From: Lacrimispora xylanisolvens
GTDB taxonomy: Bacteria > Bacillota > Clostridia > Lachnospirales > Lachnospiraceae
Assembly: GCA_017084465.1 (NCBI GenBank)
Contig: CP070896.1
Coordinates: 1,674,001-1,738,000 of the forward strand
DNA: 64,000 bases
Direction: 5' to 3'
Positions within the stretch are counted from its first letter, which is position 1. Each line of letters starts with the position of its first letter. The position numbers and the translations under genes are program-made. Shown one piece after another: positions 51,032 to 60,407 of the stretch. The notes below the pieces were generated by a model. It had not been told where the DNA came from and searched no databases. It saw only the letters and a list, made by a program, of their open reading frames with translations.

Positions 51032-52079
51032 CGACATCACCTCGTTGTGCTATCTTCTCAGAGGGAATTACATAATTACCATTAACTCCATTGATCTTTG
51101 TATCCATGACATCAAGAACCCCATCCACATCCAGCAATCTGCTTTCAATTCTGGAAATCCTGACAATAATGTTATCTAACTCTTGCCACGAATGATTCAG
51201 TTCTTCGAAATATTCGTCCATAGTCTTTTCAATTAAATCTTTACATTTACTTTGGTCATATCCTGCCTGATATGTGATTTTTGCAGTAATTGATACTATC
51301 TCTGCCTGGGCGCCTGCAGCAGAAACTTTATGGCCAATAGGCGCAATTCCATAGCCTTTCCCCTGATCTGTAATTGGATCAATCTGTTCCTGCACACTTT
51401 CAATTAAATCCAGACTGGGAGCGTGAAAAGAGGAATCAACAATGACCAGTTTCACCGTTCCGCCACCATTCCAGGCAGGAAACACCTTTACCCCGCCTAC
51501 TCCCGAAATCGCCGAAACTTTCTCTTTATAATCTGCAATATTTCCACCATAGGCCTGTGATTTTAAACTGTCGAAATATCGTTTACGAAACCGTTCTGTT
51601 TCCTCTTCCTCTTCTCCTGGTACTAAAAGTTCTGTAAGTTCAGCAAATGTTAAGCCTTTTATATATTCAATGGGAATCAATCTGCCTAAATTTGCATTTC
51701 CGGAAGTACCAATCGTTTCACAGCGCATCCGGTATTCAAAGTCACCTAATTTTTCTATAGCCTTGTAATTCATTAAGTTTTGAGAGAAACGACTTCCTAT
51801 TGGAATTTCCATATTAAATCGTGCCTTTAGCTCTGCATAAGAAGCTGCCTTGGGAATAATTCCGCGCTCAGCTGCTCTACGTATTAAAAATTCTCTGTCT
51901 GCAGTATCAGCAAAAATATCTTTTAAAACCTGGTCGATCTCTATGTACATAATAGCAAGCTCTGCAGCAGCTGGAGCCAGCGCTGTATAGATTACAGAAC
52001 CTTCCCTTTTATCTAAGTCAGATGATACTTTATCTAACATACGCTTTAATATGTTCTCATACGAAACACTTTCATACAC
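51024..52079 (-). CDS. Baseplate J/gp47 family protein (XkdT-like)
   Basis: 351 residues, start MYESVSYENILKRMLDKVSS, with REGSVIYTALAPAAAELAIM, AERGIIPKAASYAELKARFN and the YAGGNIADYKEKVSAISGVG-like core (here YGGNIADYKEKV) of gpJ proteins. It forms the baseplate wedge of contractile tails. It abuts xkdS and overlaps xkdU. Confidence 0.9.
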   Translation of the reverse strand: MYESVSYENILKRMLDKVSSDLDKREGSVIYTALAPAAAELAIMYIEIDQVLKDIFADTADREFLIRRAAERGIIPKAASYAELKARFNMEIPIGSRFSQNLMNYKAIEKLGDFEYRMRCETIGTSGNANLGRLIPIEYIKGLTFAELTELLVPGEEEEETERFRKRYFDSLKSQAYGGNIADYKEKVSAISGVGGVKVFPAWNGGGTVKLVIVDSSFHAPSLDLIESVQEQIDPITDQGKGYGIAPIGHKVSAAGAQAEIVSITAKITYQAGYDQSKCKDLIEKTMDEYFEELNHSWQELDNIIVRISRIESRLLDVDGVLDVMDTKINGVNGNYVIPSEKIAQRGDVDA

Positions 52080-52481
52080 TTAAAAATTCACCTCCTTTTC
52101 AGCATTAATTTCTCCCACCGGAGTATGGACGGTAAATGTTACAAATAGTGATGTACCATTCTCTTTGAAAGAGAAATTACCCACCTCATTGATTCGGTCG
52201 TCTTGCTTTAGGGCTTCCTTGATTCTCTTTTTCACTTTAGCTTTAACCAGTCCTAACGGCCTTCCAAAAAGCCGGTTTAATTCCACTCCATAATTCCAGC
52301 TATAAATCAGCCAGTCAAAACGCTCCGTATTTAAAATACAGTAAACAGACTGACGAATTGCCTCTAAACCATCTGTCATTCCCATAATACGACCGCTGTC
52401 CATAACAATACGGAAGGTTTTAGATGGCTGCTCAATTACTTTAAAGTCCTGTTCCAATATATTACCTGTTACTGGGAGCAT
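52080..52481 (-). CDS. XkdS-like DUF2634 baseplate protein
   Basis: 133 residues: RIMGMTDGLEAIRQSVYCIL, NTERFDWLIYSWNYGVELNR and LVKAKVKKRIKEALKQDDRI match DUF2634/gp25-like wedge proteins. These nucleate sheath assembly at the baseplate. Its stop and the xkdT start are one base apart. Confidence 0.88.
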   Translation of the reverse strand: MLPVTGNILEQDFKVIEQPSKTFRIVMDSGRIMGMTDGLEAIRQSVYCILNTERFDWLIYSWNYGVELNRLFGRPLGLVKAKVKKRIKEALKQDDRINEVGNFSFKENGTSLFVTFTVHTPVGEINAEKEVNF

Positions 52482-52496
52482 AGTATTCCTCCTCCT

Positions 52497-52811
52497 TTAC
52501 CATCTGCCTGCGACTACGTATTGTTGTCCTCCCCGTTTTTGAATAAGGAGAATCCTGTCTCCATTTTTCAGACCTGCCTTTACAGTCACTGTCATTTCTC
52601 CCAAACCTGGTATTTCCATTACACTTAAATGGTCTGTAAACTGTTCTGGTAATATAATCTGGGTTTTTGTTAATATGGTTTTCTGATCTATCCGAATTTC
52701 TAATGGATCCGTGTTAAGCACAGAAGCAGTTATAACATCACAAGGGTCTCCAGCCTCTACAGCCTGCATTACAATTCTTTTTATGTTCTCTATCCATTCA
52801 ACGTCAGCCAA
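52497..52811 (-). CDS. XkdR-like DUF2577 tail protein
   Basis: 104 residues: MADVEWIENIKRIVMQAVEA, GDPCDVITASVLNTDPLEIR and ILLIQKRGGQQYVVAGRW. The beta-rich pattern with the terminal QKRGGQQY is typical of DUF2577. It overlaps xkdQ by eight bases. A baseplate spike role is probable by position. Confidence 0.85.
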   Translation of the reverse strand: MADVEWIENIKRIVMQAVEAGDPCDVITASVLNTDPLEIRIDQKTILTKTQIILPEQFTDHLSVMEIPGLGEMTVTVKAGLKNGDRILLIQKRGGQQYVVAGRW

Positions 52812-53760
52812 CTATTTTTGCTCCTCTCAATGTTAAATCCATAGTATGAATTCCTTCATCAATTTTGTGAGTGACTGATTCAATAACCAGATAATTTTTA
52901 CAACTTGTGTCTAATGTATCCAGATAAACTGGGATAAGACAACCAGCTCTGGCACGAATATCACCAAATGCATCTTTTATAGTCAGGGAACGGGAAGGGC
53001 GGTTGTACAAAGTCAGATAGGTTTCTGCTACTTTTTGCCCATCCACTCCCTTTTCAATGGATTCATCCTTTTTAAGGACTCCCCATTTATTTATGTTCTC
53101 TGTGTTTTTTGTAATGTAACATTCTCTTTGTTTCGTATCACTATTGTCGTAATACAGTTTGATGAGATTGAAGGTATTGCTGTCAATACTGACTTTATAG
53201 TCATAGTCCTGTGCTGTCGTTTCATCAATCATGATATCCAGCTTCATGTTTTCCATAGATTTAAGTGTTAGTTTTCCTACATCATCATAGAAAGTATATA
53301 ATTTTCCCGAATGTATCATTGCAAGATCCATATTGTTCAAAATAATATCAAACAACGTCTTGTCCTTTTCTTTTCTGGAGAACCGCTGACCAGTATCCTC
53401 AAGTTCTCCTGTCTTTAGTTGAAAATCATCCGCAATCATCTGTATTAATTCAGCGGCAGTTAAATCCGTATAATTATAAGTCTCTTTATTTTTTAGATAA
53501 CGCAGCTGATCGTATGCTGTAACCTTTACCTGACCATCACTGTTCCAGTTACGTTCGAAAATAAAACCAAAGAAAACAGGGATTCCATTCACGTCCAACC
53601 GCACAGCATTGCCCTCTTCAATTTGAAGTATCTTGTCCGGGAGAAGCGTAAATGTGCACTTTCCCGGCTGTCCTCTCCGTTGGGTCTGCCATGAAATGTT
53701 ACCGCATACGACTGGTTCATAAACGGTCCTATCATTTTGGATATATAAATGTGCTTTCAT
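52804..53760 (-). CDS. XkdQ-like tail hub protein (late control D-like)
   Basis: 318 residues: KAHLYIQNDRTVYEPVVCGN, CTFTLLPDKILQIEEGNAVR, TAYDQLRYLKNKETYNYTDL and the C-terminal ESVTHKIDEGIHTMDLTLRG. This is the XkdQ/gpD hub fold of contractile tails. It fits between the LysM protein and DUF2577 protein, as in PBSX. Confidence 0.88.
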   Translation of the reverse strand: MKAHLYIQNDRTVYEPVVCGNISWQTQRRGQPGKCTFTLLPDKILQIEEGNAVRLDVNGIPVFFGFIFERNWNSDGQVKVTAYDQLRYLKNKETYNYTDLTAAELIQMIADDFQLKTGELEDTGQRFSRKEKDKTLFDIILNNMDLAMIHSGKLYTFYDDVGKLTLKSMENMKLDIMIDETTAQDYDYKVSIDSNTFNLIKLYYDNSDTKQRECYITKNTENINKWGVLKKDESIEKGVDGQKVAETYLTLYNRPSRSLTIKDAFGDIRARAGCLIPVYLDTLDTSCKNYLVIESVTHKIDEGIHTMDLTLRGAKIVG

Positions 53761-53772
53761 CTTTCTCCTTTC

Positions 53773-54441
53773 CTAAGGCATAATTAATACCTGATTTGGA
53801 TAAATCAAATTAGGATTGGAAATTTTACCGCGATTTAACTGGTATATTTCATTCCACCGGCTTCCATCTCCAAGATTTCTTTTAGCAATGGACCAAAGGC
53901 AATCTCCTTTTACAACCGTATATTCTTTTTCGATTGGCGGCTCTCCCTGACGTTCTTCTTCCGAACTGGTCACTTCATTTTGCGATTCATCCTCATCGAT
54001 TTTAAAATTCATAATTTTTGTTCCGTAACTCTTATATTCTTTCATGTTAAGAGACACTGACAGATCAAACCCCTCACTGACATCATCTGTGACTTTATAG
54101 TCCTCCAATGTGACATCAAAAGTTGTGTCAAATAAACTGTTTCCCATTAGTCCTTCACGAATTACAGTAAATTCAAAAAAATTCCCATTATCCTTAAGTT
54201 TTTTTATTTTAGTTAAGAAATCTTCTGCACTTCCTATACTTCCATCCCAAGTGGCACATGGATATTCCATTTGAGGAATAATTACATCCAGGCTTATTTC
54301 AGCAAGACCAGTTGGCTTAACTAAATTAATCTCCTCTCCATTAATGAGATTTATAGTTTTATTCTGTCCATTGTATTTTAATGGTATTTTTTCTGGTGGA
54401 AGAGGAAGTAGCATGTCATCAATATAGATTTGATAAGCCAT
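53773..54441 (-). CDS. XkdP-like LysM-domain tail protein
   Basis: 222 residues; the N-terminal ~140 match the XkdP tail domain and the C-terminus carries a LysM domain (EYTVVKGDCLWSIAKRNLGD, GSRWNEIYQLNRGKISNPNL). It joins the tail tube to the hub (gpX/gp53-like). It overlaps the tape measure stop by one base. Confidence 0.88.
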   Translation of the reverse strand: MAYQIYIDDMLLPLPPEKIPLKYNGQNKTINLINGEEINLVKPTGLAEISLDVIIPQMEYPCATWDGSIGSAEDFLTKIKKLKDNGNFFEFTVIREGLMGNSLFDTTFDVTLEDYKVTDDVSEGFDLSVSLNMKEYKSYGTKIMNFKIDEDESQNEVTSSEEERQGEPPIEKEYTVVKGDCLWSIAKRNLGDGSRWNEIYQLNRGKISNPNLIYPNQVLIMP

Positions 54442-56902
54442 TAATATTCCATCCCTTCTGCGGAAGAAACCAGCATTTCTGTAGTAACATCGCTAAGCAT
54501 TCGAGCTACGTTATCAATGTCCGTAACAGTCTTTATGGTGTTATTGTTATTAACATCCACCTTCAATTCCGCCAGTGTAAACCGGTTAATAATTTCCTGC
54601 TCAGCTGCATCCCGCATGTACTTTAATTCCTCGTCTACGATATCCATGGAATCTGCCATAGCTGCTGTACTCGCCGCCGTATTACCTGTGTTTTTTATAA
54701 TATCTTCATTGGGTACCTGTGTGTTTTCCACAGGATCATGCTGCTTAACAAGCGTTTTGAAATCCTCGATTTTATCTTTAGCTGCATTTTCTACGCCCGT
54801 CCCAAAATTATTACCATTCTTATAAGAGTCACCATAATTAAAACGATCCGGTTTATATCCCGCTTCAGACATCATCTTATCTAAATCCAATGGTTTAAAC
54901 TTTTCTTCGTAAGTCCCATTTCCATGTTTTTTAGCAAATCTATCATAAAAACCATAAATGTCTTCTCTCCAGACTGATACTGTTGCTTCAAAATGAGAAC
55001 CAGTAACCAGATCCAGAGCTTTTGCTACCTTCTGAATCAGGCCCAAAATTTGATCTCCGAAATCTGCAAATAGATACACTGCCGAGGCAAGAGGATCACG
55101 GAACATATTTGCTATAAAATTAGCCAAGAAAATAAAAGGATTCAACATAAATTCAACTACTCCAATCACCAACTCAGCCATGGCCATAAGTATATTGCCA
55201 ATTGCCGCTAATGCCATTGCAAATACCCCGCAGATTATTCCTGTTGCACTATAGGAAGTTCCGGCAAATTGATTCACTGCTGCTACTCCAGCATAGAAAA
55301 GAGCAATTAGCATAATAATAAGAATTATGATCCACGTTAGTGGACATGCCGCAAGAGCTGCATTTAACCCCTCTGTAGCTAATGTCTGGGCTATTAGTGA
55401 TGCTGTATTTGCCCAATTGGCTACCGTACTTAATGCAGTAGTGGCTGCGCTCTTAATCATTGTAAGCCAACCAAATCCCAAAACTGCATTATAAACGATG
55501 AGAGCTGCAATAATTCCTAAAATAACAGGTTGAAAACAGACCAAGACTCTGCAATGCAATTTCCAATCTCTCCCGCTACCAATCCAATTACACCAAAAAT
55601 CCCACTGATATTTTCAACATCTCCCTGCAATCCTGATGTAAAATCCTGAATACTTTTTGTAACAAAGTCCACTATCCCTCCAATGGGCCCGGCTAATCCT
55701 ACATTTATAGTCTTTGCAAGGGAACTGAGGGCACTGGCTGCATCATTGTACTTAGTTCTGTTTAGTTCCTCCAGATGATCTTTTGTCAATTCAACGGATC
55801 CATTTAAATCGGATAGAGCCATTACACCGTCGCTGCCAATATTTCCCCATGCATCACCAAACAGCTTAACTCCTGCCAGATTTTTACTTACCGGATCTTC
55901 CATATTATTTAAAGCATCCATTGTCTGCATAAAAGCCTGCTTTGCGGTCTCTCCTCCACCTTTAAATGCTTCCGTCATTTTATTTGCATCAAGTCCTAAA
56001 GCAGCGAATCCCTGGCTGGAATCTTTTCCACCACTAACTGCACGTTTTGAGAATTCGCTAACCGCTGTACCAAGGGAAGCTATTGAAACTCCTCCATTTT
56101 CAGCACCATTAATTAAAGCCTGAAACATTTCATCTCCACCAAGGCCCAGGCTTTTAAATTTGGATGAATACTGATTAATTGTTGCCAGTAAATCTCCATT
56201 CTTATTAAGACCTGCCTGTGTTCCCTGAATAATTAAGTCAAACGCTTCAGCACCAGATATACCAAACTGCTGTTCCAACATGCCTGCAGACTTTATACTA
56301 TCTGTCAGTCCATATCCAAAGGTATCCTGCATCAGCAGCCCGGCTCGTGTTATCTGCTCTAATCCACTTCCCGTTTGTCCAGTAAGCTGATTAACTGCAG
56401 AAAGACTTTGTGCTGCCGAACTAAGACTGGGACTTAAATTATCAATATAGAGATTGGAGGCACTTTTTTGCGCTGCACTAAGATCTGGTCCTTGCATACC
56501 GGTTCTTGTCTGTATGACATTACCTGCGGCTTTCATGTCGTTTGCCTGATTGAAAATATCCATGGCACTTGTCTTAATGCCCATTTTCTTTGTAACAGAA
56601 ACAACTTTTTCCCAGGCTTTCTTTAGCTTTTCGACTTCTTTCTCATTCTCTCTTGTGTTCTCAGTTAACTCTTCCTGCTGGTCTTGCACTTGATACACCG
56701 TTTCTTCTATTCTGTCATACTGGAGGCGAATTCCAGCCAGTGAAGTTTCCCACATTTGCATACCAGGTAGCGCCAACGCATTTGATGATGCCATTTGTAA
56801 GCTGCGCATAAGACCGGCAGTCATATTAATGGAAGTACTGACTCTTTTCAGTACAGGTGTTGCGCCGTCAACAAGCTGTATTGAGTTTTCTAATGTCGCC
56901 AC
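54441..56902 (-). CDS. Tail tape measure protein (XkdO-like), frameshifted
   Basis: About 820 residues. The N-terminal half is rich in coiled coil (QDQQEELTENTRENEKEVEK) and TP901-type segments (NQLTGQTGSGLEQITRAGLL, GISGAEAFDLIIQGTQAGLN). Residues ~455-620 are very hydrophobic (LGIIAALIVYNAVLGFG, WIIILIIMLIALFYAGVAAV), typical of tape measures. The frame breaks at four A at 55533-55536; five would join ESWSVFQPVILG. The length sets the tail length; ~820 residues predicts a tail of roughly 120 nm by the usual 1.5 angstrom per residue rule. Confidence 0.88.
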
Positions 56903-56963
56903 ACTTCTACCTCCTTTCCATTTATTTTTTGGGAAACGTCTGTTAAGGCGCTTCCCTCATTTA

Positions 56964-57570
56964 TTACCTGTGCCTGGCCTTTGCTTTTTGAGCCTGCTTC
57001 TTATCATTTTCCAGTTTCAGATTAACTGCTGCAATAATAAATGCTTTCTCATACCGGTCAAGGCTTAAAAATTCATGTGGCCATTTGTGAAGCTTGTGGA
57101 GGCAATAGTAAGCAATGTTGGCTTCCATATCGCCTCCATCTATTAGTTTTTGCCTCTTCAACCTGCTCTTCAAGTGTTGTATCAAATCCGTTCACCTGCT
57201 GGATCCGCTCTAAATATCCGGCATATTCTCCAGCAGTCAGCATTGCTTTTAACAAAGCATCTGATCCCATAACCTGGTAGGAATCCTGTAGACCTTTATC
57301 ATTCAAATTGGGATACACCGTACATTCTGCGGCCAGTTTTCCAAGATAAAGATTATAATCCGTCTCCTGTGTATACTGTCCCTTTTTGCCAGTCACCTGA
57401 ACCCGTTTCGTGCACTCTTTTCTCAGAGACTCATCTTCTTTTGAAGTAATCGCTTTAATCTCCCACTCCACTGGTTTATTTTTCTGACCAATAAAACGTT
57501 TTGATGCTACAAATTTCTCATTCTCTGCCTTTACAGCATTCTGACTTAAAAAACAACTTAAATCTCCCAT
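56964..57570 (-). CDS. Tail assembly chaperone, XkdN-like plus downstream overlapping frame
   Basis: The first frame (57073-57570) starts MGDLSCFLSQNAVKAENEKF and matches XkdN (KYVASKRFIGQKNKPVEWEI-like, here KFVASKRFIG; TQETDYNLYLGKLAAECTVY). A second frame (56964 to ~57165) encodes DGGDMEANIAYYCLHKLHKW and a Lys-rich end, like the T part of G/GT chaperones. They meet at five A near 57157. This may be one gene with a one-base insertion, or a translational frameshift. The chaperone binds the tape measure, encoded just downstream. Confidence 0.75.
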
Positions 57571-57590
57571 TTTCATATTCCTCCTTGTAT

Positions 57591-58064
57591 TTACTGCATT
57601 CCTGCAATTGTTCCGAAACGTTCTGGCATTTCCCAGCTCTCAAATGTAAATTCAAATTCATCCTCTAAATATTCTCCAGAGGCATCAAACTTGGTAATAA
57701 TTCCGCCGTTTAAGTTACAATTCTTTAAAATGACAGTCTGTCTTCCCACACTGGAAGCAGGATCTTCATTTGTAACCTGGATATCAAAGTAGATATCCTT
57801 GCCAGTCTGCTGGTATCGATATAAAATATCGCGGAAAATACTTGTGTTATAGTGAAATGTTGCAGAACCGGTTCCCTTCATTCCAACTGTTTTATTCCCT
57901 TTCATAGCTCGTCCAAGAATCGGAATTTCAGACTTCACTTTTTCAATCTTTGCTTCCAGATTCAAAGCCTGCATGAAATTAAAACGCTCATTTTCAATTG
58001 TAATAAAGCACTCTGCTTTTGCTGCGCTGACTGCATCCCACGCATTCATTGTTATATTACTCAT
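57591..58064 (-). CDS. Tail tube protein (XkdM-like)
   Basis: 157 residues: MSNITMNAWDAVSAAKAECF, RAMKGNKTVGMKGTGSATFH, YNTSIFRDILYRYQQTGKDI and GEYLEDEFEFTFESWEMPER match XkdM/DUF2001 inner tube proteins. It forms the rigid tube inside the sheath. It lies 17 bases after the sheath gene. Confidence 0.9.
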   Translation of the reverse strand: MSNITMNAWDAVSAAKAECFITIENERFNFMQALNLEAKIEKVKSEIPILGRAMKGNKTVGMKGTGSATFHYNTSIFRDILYRYQQTGKDIYFDIQVTNEDPASSVGRQTVILKNCNLNGGIITKFDASGEYLEDEFEFTFESWEMPERFGTIAGMQ

Positions 58065-58081
58065 TATTCATTACCCCTTTC

Positions 58082-59380
58082 TTATGAAACGACGACTGTC
58101 ATGTACAAAATACTCATACAGTTAATAGGTTGAACCGGGAAATTTACTAAAACAGACCGTTTTCCCTCTCCCTTATCCACTGTGACCGCTTTTGCATCGA
58201 AGTCTTCAATGGCTCTTAAAACTGCCATTTGTTTCCCGTAAGTTACAATATCATTCCACAGACTGATTCGCCCTGCATTATCATTGGGCATCTTTCCCAG
58301 ATACCGGGAATGGAAAAGTCCTGCAATATCATTACCAATCTGATCCAGTACGCGGATGGTCTGATTATTGGAGAAATCCTCTCCTTTTTCATCTATATAG
58401 GTTACCAGCGTATTAATATCTGTAAGAACCCGGATCTCACTTCCTACTTTATGTAAAAGGAATTTGCCGGCCTTCATAGCATCTGCAAGCTGCAGCTGGG
58501 TATAAGGAACTTTTACGGTATATTCTCCGTCATACTTCTTGTTTTCCACTGTTTTGTTAATATCACAAGCTGCTTCAGCGCCTGTTACCCAATAAACCAG
58601 ACCTGGAGTATGCTCTTTGGCGTCATTTTCCACTGATATGATTCCTTCATGATCTGCTTTTGAATATTGATGTAAAACTGTCTGGAATTTTACTCCAACA
58701 TCATCTCTCATTCTCCTGGTAAAAGCCGCAAATAATGCTTTTACATTATCATCCTGTGAGGGGCAGCAAAGAATCTGGTAAGAGCTGCTTTCTATTGCAT
58801 GTAAAAATTCAGAATAATCTTCGCCGGTTATTTCGTTTCCATCGCTACCTCCAGCAAATGGAAGTCCTGCCGTTTCTGCCAGTGTTGCATCTTTCTTAAA
58901 AATCACATAATTGTTATCCTTAAGTTCAGCTGATTTTGAAACAGTCTGAACATCTATTTCTTTTCCATCAAACAAGATGCTTACATTAAATTTTGAATTG
59001 TCATCCACATTTTTTGAGATGACTGCCATCAAATTGTTTCCCCGCTTTCCGGAATATTTTGCTGTTCCATAGTCACAGAATGCATGGATTCCGGTATTTA
59101 AACGATAGAAGATTCCCTTTTTCATATTCTGGAATAATTCTCTTACAGGCAGCATAGCTGCGTCCTCAACCGAATGGCCAAAAATTTCTTTACTGTTATA
59201 CTGGAATTCCTCAGCGGTAACTTCAAAAATCTCCTTTTCCGGACCCCAGCTTAAAATCATTGGAATAGCTGCCACACCTCTGTCACCAAAGGATACCCCA
59301 GATGTAGCGCGATTAATAAAATTTATATACGCACCGGGAAATACCTTATTTTGTGTTTTAAAATTTCCTCCACCTAACAT
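58082..59380 (-). CDS. Contractile tail sheath protein (XkdK-like)
   Basis: 432 residues: PGAYINFINRATSGVSFGDR, GVAAIPMILSWGPEKEIFEV, VYWVTGAEAACDINKTVENK and LVTYIDEKGEDFSNNQTIRV match XkdK sheath proteins. Contraction of the sheath drives the tube through the target envelope. The presence of a sheath shows that the tail is of contractile (R-type/myovirus) form. Confidence 0.92.
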   Translation of the reverse strand: MLGGGNFKTQNKVFPGAYINFINRATSGVSFGDRGVAAIPMILSWGPEKEIFEVTAEEFQYNSKEIFGHSVEDAAMLPVRELFQNMKKGIFYRLNTGIHAFCDYGTAKYSGKRGNNLMAVISKNVDDNSKFNVSILFDGKEIDVQTVSKSAELKDNNYVIFKKDATLAETAGLPFAGGSDGNEITGEDYSEFLHAIESSSYQILCCPSQDDNVKALFAAFTRRMRDDVGVKFQTVLHQYSKADHEGIISVENDAKEHTPGLVYWVTGAEAACDINKTVENKKYDGEYTVKVPYTQLQLADAMKAGKFLLHKVGSEIRVLTDINTLVTYIDEKGEDFSNNQTIRVLDQIGNDIAGLFHSRYLGKMPNDNAGRISLWNDIVTYGKQMAVLRAIEDFDAKAVTVDKGEGKRSVLVNFPVQPINCMSILYMTVVVS

Positions 59381-59577
59381 ACGTTTACCTTACCTTTCTT
59401 AAATCGATTCATTATCTCTTCTGTTTCAGCCAGTGAATATGTTTTTCCGTTCTCTAACAATGCACATAGCAGGTCACTTTGACCGAAATACTTCTCTGAA
59501 CAGATTAACTGTTTTTTTGTATAACGTACTGCCTCAGATTTTTCCGCAGTCTTTCTTTTACTGTTCCCAGTCATCAA
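59374..59577 (-). CDS. Small hypothetical protein ahead of the sheath
   Basis: 67 residues, Lys-rich (GNSKRKTAEKSEAVRYTKKQ, LICSEKYFGQSDLLCALLEN, TEEIMNRFKKGKV). Short proteins of this kind sit between tail terminator and sheath in clostridial tail clusters. The function is unknown. It overlaps the sheath start by seven bases. Confidence 0.7.
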   Translation of the reverse strand: MMTGNSKRKTAEKSEAVRYTKKQLICSEKYFGQSDLLCALLENGKTYSLAETEEIMNRFKKGKVNVC

Positions 59578-59587
59578 TTTACCTCTT

Positions 59588-60000
59588 TCATTTTAAGATA
59601 ATGTCCTCCATAGACACTTCCTCCTCCTGATTTTTCATAAAGAATATTTGATATTCCGTTTGAAATTTCAGATTACCGTTTTCTACTAATCCAGATCTGT
59701 CTTTACTTCCTAAAACTGCCCCATTTTCCAAAGAGATCGATTCCAAATGTTTCATTAACAACTCTAATACATGGTACTGGTTCTCAAACTGCACATCTGC
59801 ACCCTTGGGATAATAATTAATAAATATTTTATACTACAGCAGTATCGCTTCCCGTTTATGCAATTCTCCGACACCTGTGAAATTCCGGCCACTAAGCAGG
59901 ATTCTTTCTCTTCTTCCTCAATCAATCCTAAACGGATTTTTATTTCAGGAAAGATAATCTTCAACTTCTCAATTACAGATTCCATTATTTTGTTATACAT
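59588..60000 (-). CDS. Phage tail terminator family protein (DUF6838-like), frameshifted
   Basis: About 137 residues: MYNKIMESVIEKLKIIFPEI, ESCLVAGISQVSENCINGKR, then FINYYPKGADVQFENQYHVL and GNLKFQTEYQIFFMKNQEEE. The framing helices and strands match clostridial tail terminators. One T is missing near 59820-59825 where two frames meet. It caps the growing tail; here it is the first structural gene, and no connector or capsid gene precedes it. Confidence 0.75.
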
Positions 60001-60040
60001 TCTTTGCCTCCATCCCTTTCACCTACCTCTACCAGATTTT

Positions 60041-60271
60041 TTATGTAGTCTTTTTGTCTACATCATCATTAAAAAAAATATCACTGATCTCTTCCAACGA
60101 TGCAATCCCAAGCAACTCACACAGCACTTTAATCTCACCTGCCTTAAACTGACTCTTATTCCACAGTTTCCTCCGAAACCCATAGCTGGACAAGTGAAGT
60201 CTGTCCGCAATCCACCCCTTTTTCAGCCCGGATTTTTTTATCAACTCATTTAACCGAACCGTATTGGTCAT
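60041..60271 (-). CDS. Cro-like helix-turn-helix regulator
   Basis: 76 residues: LNELIKKSGLKKGWIADRLH, LSSYGFRRKLWNKSQFKAGE, IKVLCELLGI form a compact helix-turn-helix of the XRE/Cro class. It is the first gene read toward the tail cluster, and its ATG follows AAAGGAGGAGAGG. A 19-bp operator copy overlaps its last codons and another lies 17 bases upstream. It probably controls the switch to tailocin production. Confidence 0.8.
   Translation of the reverse strand: MTNTVRLNELIKKSGLKKGWIADRLHLSSYGFRRKLWNKSQFKAGEIKVLCELLGIASLEEISDIFFNDDVDKKTT
60044..60062. promoter_or_regulatory. Operator copy 2, 19-bp palindrome-like repeat
   Basis: TGTAGTCTTTTTGTCTACA, identical to 60288-60306. The arms TGTAG.C and G.CTACA are inverted repeats around five T/A. 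It overlaps the end of the Cro-like gene. Confidence 0.75.
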
Positions 60272-60287
60272 CCTCTCCTCCTTTCTT

Positions 60288-60306
60288 TGTAGTCTTTTTG
60301 TCTACA
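60288..60306. promoter_or_regulatory. Operator copy 1, 19-bp palindrome-like repeat at the tailocin promoter
   Basis: Identical to 60044-60062. It lies just downstream of the minus-strand -10 box, near the expected transcription start, an ideal repressor position. A degenerate copy (13 bases, 60330-60342) overlaps the -35 box. Confidence 0.8.
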
Positions 60307-60311
60307 CCATC

Positions 60312-60340
60312 ATCATACTCCGTCGTTTCCTTTTTGTCAA
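60312..60340 (-). promoter_or_regulatory. Promoter toward the tailocin structural genes
   Basis: On the minus strand TTGACA (60335-60340), a 17-base spacer and TATGAT (60312-60317). It is near consensus and is the only evident promoter in front of the whole minus-strand tail operon. Confidence 0.8.
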
Positions 60341-60358
60341 CACGTTTCTTAATTTTTG

Positions 60359-60387
60359 TTGAAAGTAATTCTACTTCATGTTATAAT
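60359..60387 (+). promoter_or_regulatory. Promoter of the CI/ImmR-like regulator
   Basis: TTGAAA (60359-60364), a 17-base spacer and TATAAT (60382-60387), with the ATG at 60408. It is divergent from the tailocin promoter, with the -35 boxes 18 bases apart. Confidence 0.85.
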
Positions 60388-60407
60388 GCTGTCATGGAGG
60401 TGATCCT

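Noticed and set aside
45830..60271. Complete myovirus prophage
   Set aside because: No head, packaging, integration or replication genes are visible, and both borders run directly into host genes.
60044..60306. attL/attR pair formed by the 19-bp repeats
   Set aside because: The copies are only 244 bp apart, bracket just one regulator gene, and sit at promoter positions, so operators are more likely.
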